DNA of 64,000 bases, from positions 62,001 through 126,000 of the forward strand of contig NZ_BMUF01000014.1 in the NCBI RefSeq assembly GCF_014650055.1. Direction: 5' to 3'. The stretch is from Streptomyces malachitofuscus. GTDB taxonomy: Bacteria; Actinomycetota; Actinomycetes; Streptomycetales; Streptomycetaceae. Shown in pieces: positions 60,268-64,000 of this stretch. The position numbers and the translations under genes were made by a program. The first letter of the stretch is position 1; the number at the start of each line of letters is the position of its first letter. A model generated the notes under the pieces. That model was not told the origin of the DNA and ran no database searches. It saw only the letters and a list, made by a program, of their open reading frames with translations.

Positions 60268-60462
60268 ATGTTCTGGCCGATGTTCGCGGTTGCCGTGGGG
60301 TTTCTGGGGCTTGTTGTGCTCGGGGTGCTTGCCGTCCGGGTGTTCGTCGAGGCGGAGCGGCTCGGGAGGCAGGTCACGGAGTCGGCTCGCCGGATCGGGC
60401 GGGCGGCGGAGGAGCTGGAGCGGGCGGCAAGTGGGGCGGCGAGGTCTGCGGAAGCGCTCTGA
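60268..60462 (+). CDS. Small single-pass membrane protein
   Basis: 64 residues: one N-terminal hydrophobic helix (PMFAVAVGFLGLVVLGVLAV) and an amphipathic charged helix (ERLGRQVTESARRIGRAAEE), a layout recalling TatB/TatA or DUF948-like proteins. It lies 409 bases before tatA, but the sequence lacks the conserved TatA/B glycine hinge and proline, so I do not call it TatB. The function is unknown. Confidence 0.65.
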   Translation: MFWPMFAVAVGFLGLVVLGVLAVRVFVEAERLGRQVTESARRIGRAAEELERAASGAARSAEAL

Positions 60463-60504
60463 GCGGCTTCCGCGGTGCTTCGGTGTGACCGGTGCCGGGT
60501 GCCT

Positions 60505-60602
60505 GAGCCGGGGGTGGTTTGCGCAGCCCGGCGCCGGCGGGGTGCCGTCGCGCCCACCCGTGCCGCCCTGCGGCACGACTGCCCGCGGAGGGCGGCATGC
60601 CG
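60505..60602. repeat. Degraded copy C of the intergenic repeat family
   Basis: GCCGGGGGTGGTTTGCGCAG and CCCGGCG, then CGGCACGACTGCCCGCGGAG, match the two end modules of copies A and B; the central hairpin modules are missing. It is in the same orientation as copy A, within the 409-base gap between the small membrane gene and tatA; the rest of that gap contains only the tatA promoter region. Confidence 0.7.
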
Positions 60603-60813
60603 GCCGCGGATGGTGGCGCGACTGGCCGCGGATGGTGGTGGTGGTGCTCGTGGTTGGCGGGGGCGTGCTCTGTCACCGTGTGGGGGGCGGCAGGTACGCT
60701 GCTGGTCGCGGTTCGGAGAACGAGGCACGGGCCGCAGACGGGAGTACGCGCGGGGATTGCCGGACGTTTACCCCTGAGGGTTACGATCGCTGTCAGCACC
60801 GTCGTTCGGACTC

Positions 60814-60833
60814 CTGTCCGACCGGTCGGACAG
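60814..60833. promoter_or_regulatory. Perfect 20-base palindrome upstream of tatA
   Basis: CTGTCCGACCGGTCGGACAG, 38 bases before the tatA start. It could be a TetR-type operator or, in RNA, a leader hairpin. Its core CCGACCGGTCGG is identical to that of the palindrome at 924-941. Confidence 0.55.
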
Positions 60834-60871
60834 CCACCCACCCACCCGCCTCGGTGAGAAGGTAAAGACTT

Positions 60872-61153
60872 ATGGGACGGCTCGGACCTACCGAGATCAT
60901 TCTGATCCTCGTCGTCATCATCCTGCTGTTCGGTGCGAAGAAGCTCCCGGACATGGCGCGCTCGCTCGGCAAGTCCGCGCGCATCCTCAAGAGCGAGGCG
61001 AAGGCGATGAAGGACGACAACAAGTCCGCCGCCCCCGCCGACCCGCCGGCCACCGGCGAGCAGCCCCCGGCGCAGCGCACCATCCAGGCGGCCCCCGGCG
61101 ACGTGACCAGCTCCCGCCCGGTCACGGAGCCGACGGACACGACCAAGCGCTGA
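60872..61153 (+). CDS. tatA: Twin-arginine translocase subunit TatA
   Basis: 93 residues: MGRLGPTEIILILVVIILLF with the polar residue before the helix, the FGAKKLPDMARSLGKSARIL hinge and amphipathic helix, then a disordered tail. TatA subunits form the variable-size pore for folded proteins exported with the Tat system, consistent with many Streptomyces Tat substrates, possibly including the molybdenum protein at 6306. tatC follows 47 bases later; no tatB is present. Confidence 0.96.
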   Translation: MGRLGPTEIILILVVIILLFGAKKLPDMARSLGKSARILKSEAKAMKDDNKSAAPADPPATGEQPPAQRTIQAAPGDVTSSRPVTEPTDTTKR

Positions 61154-61200
61154 CGCAGGGCCGGTGACCGCCGGCCCGCCGCACGAGATGGGAACGTGGG

Positions 61201-62115
61201 TTGCTCAAGTCTGCCCGCAATGAGGAGAGGGACCCCGAGGGGCGCATGCCCCTCGTGGAGCACCTGCGTGAGCTGCGCAACCGGCTCGCCAAGGCCGTCC
61301 TCGCGGTCGTCGTCGTGTCGATCGCGGCCGCGTTCTACAGCGAGCAGCTCATGCAGTTCCTCGCCGAGCCGGTGCCGAAGTGCGAGGACCTGGCGAACAG
61401 CGACGGCGGCAACTGCGCCATCGTCTCCTTCAACACACTGACGTCGCCGTTCACCACGACGATCAAGGTGAGCCTCATGGCCGGCCTGATCGTCTCCAGC
61501 CCTGTCTGGCTCTACCAGCTCTGGGCCTTCGTCGCCCCCGGGCTGCACAAGCACGAGAAGAAGTACACCTACGTCTTCGTCTCGGCGGCGGTTCCGCTGT
61601 TCGTCGGCGGTGCCTTCCTCTCCTACGTCATCCTCCCGGTCAGCATCAAGGTGCTGCTCAGCCTCACGCCCGGGGGATCGGCCAACATCCTCTCGCTGGA
61701 CGAGGTCCTCGACTTCACCATCCGGATGGTGCTGGTCTTCGGTCTGGCCTTCGAGCTCCCGCTGCTGCTCATCATGCTGAACATGGTCGGCATCGTCTCC
61801 GGCCGCCGCATGGCCGGCTGGTGGCGCGGTGTCGTCATGGGCGTCTTCGTCTTCGGCGCGGTCGCCACGCCCACCACCGACCCGGTGGGCATGATCGCGC
61901 TCTCCGGGCCCATCGTCGTCCTCTACTTCGTCGCCGTGGGCTTCTCGCTGCTCAACGACAGACGGCGCGCCCGCAGGGAGTCTGCGGGTCCGTCGGACGA
62001 CGAGGCCTCCGAGCTGGACCTCACACCCGAGTCCGTCGAACCGGCGGAACCCGTGGCTGCGCTGCCCGAGCAGGCCACGAAGGACCGGGTCAACGGTTAT
62101 GACGACGTGACCTGA
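61201..62115 (+). CDS. tatC: Twin-arginine translocase subunit TatC
   Basis: 304 residues, TTG start. MPLVEHLRELRNRLAKAVLA is the family start, with six membrane helices, LTSPFTTTIKVSLMAGLIVS and VAPGLHKHEKKYTYVFVSAA containing conserved Tat signal-peptide contacts. The C-terminal 60 residues are an acidic cytoplasmic tail. It recognises twin-arginine signals and recruits TatA. Confidence 0.96.
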   Translation: MLKSARNEERDPEGRMPLVEHLRELRNRLAKAVLAVVVVSIAAAFYSEQLMQFLAEPVPKCEDLANSDGGNCAIVSFNTLTSPFTTTIKVSLMAGLIVSSPVWLYQLWAFVAPGLHKHEKKYTYVFVSAAVPLFVGGAFLSYVILPVSIKVLLSLTPGGSANILSLDEVLDFTIRMVLVFGLAFELPLLLIMLNMVGIVSGRRMAGWWRGVVMGVFVFGAVATPTTDPVGMIALSGPIVVLYFVAVGFSLLNDRRRARRESAGPSDDEASELDLTPESVEPAEPVAALPEQATKDRVNGYDDVT

Positions 62116-62133
62116 GGAGCGCCTCGCAGCTCG

Positions 62134-62139
62134 TAGGGT
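62134..62139 (+). promoter_or_regulatory. TANNNT -10 box, leaderless transcript
   Basis: TAGGGT ends 7 bases before the GTG at 62147, with no ribosome-binding site in between. Confidence 0.48.
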
Positions 62140-62146
62140 CGCTCCC

Positions 62147-63037
62147 GTGACCAGCGAGATCACCCTCTTCGTCAACCCCACCGCGGGCCGCGGCCGGGGC
62201 GCCCGCGCGGCGCTGCCGGCCGCCGCCGCGCTGCGGGACGCCGGCTTCTCGGTGCGGACCGTCCTCGGCGACGATCCCGAGGACGCCCTGGCCCGGGCGC
62301 GTGCCGCCATCGAGGACGGCACCGGCGCCCTGATCGCCGTCGGGGGCGACGGCATGGCGAACCTCGCCCTGCAGGCCGTCGTCGGCACCGGCACCCCGTT
62401 CGGACTGGTCGCCGCCGGGACCGGCAACGACTTCGCCCGCGCGCTGGGGATGCCCCTGCGGGAACCGGCCGCCGCCGGGCGGATGATCGCCGACGCCCTC
62501 AAGTCCGGCCGCGTCCGCGACATCGATCTCGGCCGCATCGGGGAGCGCTGGTTCGGTGCCGTGCTCGCCTCGGGCTTCGACTCCCGCGTCAACGACCGCG
62601 GCAACCGCATGCGGATGCCCCTCGGGCGCTTCAAGTACGACCTCGCGATGGTCGCCGAGCTGGCCGCCTTCCGCCCCCTGCCGTACCGCATCACCCTCGA
62701 CGACGGCGAGGTCCGCGAGGTCGAGGCGACCCTGGTGGCCGTCGGGAACGGGCCGTCGTACGGCGGGGGCATGCGGATATGCCCCGGAGCGGATCTCACC
62801 GACGGGCTGTTCGACATCACGGTGGTGGGGGAGTGCAGCCGGGCCACGCTGCTGCGGGTCTTCCCGCGGGTGTACCGGGGAACGCACGTCGACCATCCCG
62901 CGATCACCGTGCTGCGCGCGACGACCGTGGAGCTGGCCGCCGAACAGGTCACCGGGTACGCGGACGGGGAGCCGGTGGGGCCGCTGCCGCTCACCGCGCG
63001 GTGCGTGCCGGGCGCCCTGCGGGTGGTGGGCCCCTGA
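62147..63037 (+). CDS. Diacylglycerol/lipid kinase family protein
   Basis: 296 residues, GTG start. LFVNPTAGRGRGARAALPAA is the N-terminal phosphate loop, GALIAVGGDGMANLALQAVV holds the GGDG motif, and VAAGTGNDFARALGMP is the second signature of DagK/YegS-type kinases. It should phosphorylate diacylglycerol or a related lipid at the membrane. It may be leaderless, with TAGGGT just upstream. It is 31 bases after tatC. Confidence 0.92.
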   Translation: MTSEITLFVNPTAGRGRGARAALPAAAALRDAGFSVRTVLGDDPEDALARARAAIEDGTGALIAVGGDGMANLALQAVVGTGTPFGLVAAGTGNDFARALGMPLREPAAAGRMIADALKSGRVRDIDLGRIGERWFGAVLASGFDSRVNDRGNRMRMPLGRFKYDLAMVAELAAFRPLPYRITLDDGEVREVEATLVAVGNGPSYGGGMRICPGADLTDGLFDITVVGECSRATLLRVFPRVYRGTHVDHPAITVLRATTVELAAEQVTGYADGEPVGPLPLTARCVPGALRVVGP

Positions 63038-63122
63038 ACGGGGCGTCTCCGGCCGCTCACCGGGACGGTTGTCGATAATGATCGTCCTGTTGTCGGTGCG
63101 GCCCGGTACGCTCGAAAGCACG

Positions 63123-64000
63123 ATGACAGAGGATCTCTCACCGGCCGAGCGGTACGCGGCAGCACGCAGGCGCGCTGCCGAGCAGGCCACCGCGCTCGCG
63201 TCCTTCCGCGAGATGTACGACTTCGGCCTCGACCCCTTCCAGATCGAGGCCTGCCAGGCGCTCGAGGCGGGGAAGGGCGTGCTGGTCGCCGCGCCCACCG
63301 GCTCCGGCAAGACGATCGTCGGCGAGTTCGCCGTCCACCTCGCCCTCCAGCAGGGCAAGAAGTGCTTCTACACGACACCCATCAAGGCCCTGTCGAACCA
63401 GAAGTACGCCGATCTGTGCCGCCGCTACGGCGCGGAGAAGGTGGGCCTGCTCACCGGCGACAACAGCGTCAACTCCGACGCCCCGGTGGTCGTGATGACC
63501 ACCGAGGTGCTGCGGAACATGCTCTACGCCGGGTCGCAGACCCTCCTCGGCCTCGGTTACGTGGTGATGGACGAGGTGCACTACCTCTCCGACCGCTTCC
63601 GCGGCGCCGTCTGGGAGGAGGTGATCATCCACCTTCCCGCGTCCGTGACCCTCGTGTCACTGTCGGCGACGGTGTCGAACGCCGAGGAGTTCGGCGACTG
63701 GCTGGACACCGTCCGCGGTGACACCCAGGTGATCGTCTCCGAGCACCGGCCCGTGCCGCTGTTCCAGCACGTGCTCGCCGGCCGGCGCATATACGACCTG
63801 TTCGAGGAGGCCGAGGGTGGGAAGCGGGCCGTCAACCCTGACCTGACCCGCATGGCCCGCCTGGAGGCCAGCCGCCCGTCCTGGTCCGACCGCCGGCGCG
63901 GGCGGGGCAACATGCGGGAGGCCGACCGGGAGAGGGAGCGCCGCCAGCGCTCACGGGTGTGGACACCGAGCCGGCCGGAGGTCATCGAACGGCTGGACGC
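63123..64000 (+). CDS. DEAD/DEAH-box helicase, Ski2/HelY-like (partial, 3' end outside window)
   Basis: 292 codons to the right edge. Motif Q/I LDPFQIEACQALEAGKGVLV then AAPTGSGKTIVGEFAVHLAL; motif II VVMDEVHYLSDRFRGAVWEE (DEVH); motif III LVSLSATVSNAEEFGDWL. The DEVH box and overall order match the Ski2/Mtr4 family and mycobacterial HelY, RNA-processing helicases; complete members have about 900 residues. A TACGCT box lies 10 bases upstream of ATG 63123. Confidence 0.9.
   Translation, partial: MTEDLSPAERYAAARRRAAEQATALASFREMYDFGLDPFQIEACQALEAGKGVLVAAPTGSGKTIVGEFAVHLALQQGKKCFYTTPIKALSNQKYADLCRRYGAEKVGLLTGDNSVNSDAPVVVMTTEVLRNMLYAGSQTLLGLGYVVMDEVHYLSDRFRGAVWEEVIIHLPASVTLVSLSATVSNAEEFGDWLDTVRGDTQVIVSEHRPVPLFQHVLAGRRIYDLFEEAEGGKRAVNPDLTRMARLEASRPSWSDRRRGRGNMREADRERERRQRSRVWTPSRPEVIERLD

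Noticed and set aside
60268..60462. tatB next to tatA
   Set aside because: The small membrane protein has a similar helix layout but lacks the Gly-Pro hinge and conserved residues of TatB.

Overview
The window is high-GC chromosomal DNA from a Streptomyces species. The evidence is very strong third-position GC, frequent GTG and TTG starts, long perfect GC-rich terminator hairpins, two chaplin genes, a mycothiol ligase, F420-type enzymes, a gyl-type glycerol operon and a complete Pup-proteasome locus. Gene content and order match the conserved core region that holds chpC/chpH, gyl, metH and the pup/prc/paf genes in Streptomyces coelicolor. I recognised this from memory and made no alignment. 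I see no phage, IS element, CRISPR array or biosynthetic cluster.

Layout. 1-7.8 kb: a partial phosphotransferase and a divergent quinone-type oxidoreductase around a TetR-like palindrome; a coupled NUDIX/DUF202/DUF202 operon; a repeat-like hypothetical protein; an APC permease; and a molybdopterin oxidoreductase with its cytochrome b partner. 7.75-10.9 kb: the gluconate genes gntP, gntK and gntR, then a SEC-C/YchJ protein. 11-14.9 kb: tRNA-Leu(GAG), an M20 peptidase, chaplins chpH and chpC, and two small hypothetical genes. 14.9-18.5 kb: a RecD2-like protein that has lost its Walker A motif, an aldo/keto reductase, and a long intergenic repeat. 18.6-26.4 kb: an LLM oxidoreductase, a ferritin-like protein, CorA, the actinobacterial module phosphatase/DUF3090/kinase-like SCO1664 family, mshC and a PAC2 protein.

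26.7-32 kb: glycerol uptake and catabolism (glpF-glpK-glpD) with its IclR regulator gylR and matching operators. 32.1-36.5 kb: metH and a HAD phosphatase. 36.9-40.9 kb: two tandem lipoprotein oligopeptide-binding proteins with no transporter genes, and an orphan NarL-type regulator. 41-45.5 kb: a RecB-like Fe-S nuclease, a site-2 protease, trmI and a secreted hypothetical protein. 45.5-60.5 kb: ferredoxin, arc (mpa), dop, pup, an endonuclease VII remnant, prcB, prcA, an inverted copy of the intergenic repeat, a LacI/MFS pair, pafA, two FKBP isomerases, pafB, pafC and two small genes. 60.8-64 kb: tatA, tatC, a diacylglycerol-kinase-like gene and the start of a Ski2/HelY-like helicase.

How the genes work together. 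Pup is activated by Dop deamidation of its C-terminal Gln and attached by PafA. Tagged proteins are unfolded by Arc and degraded by PrcAB. The PafBC WYL regulators lie in the same locus. Glycerol enters through GlpF, is phosphorylated by GlpK and oxidised by GlpD under GylR control. Gluconate enters by GntP and is phosphorylated by GntK under GntR control. Several genes have a TANNNT box 6-7 bases upstream of the start codon and no ribosome-binding site, so they look leaderless.
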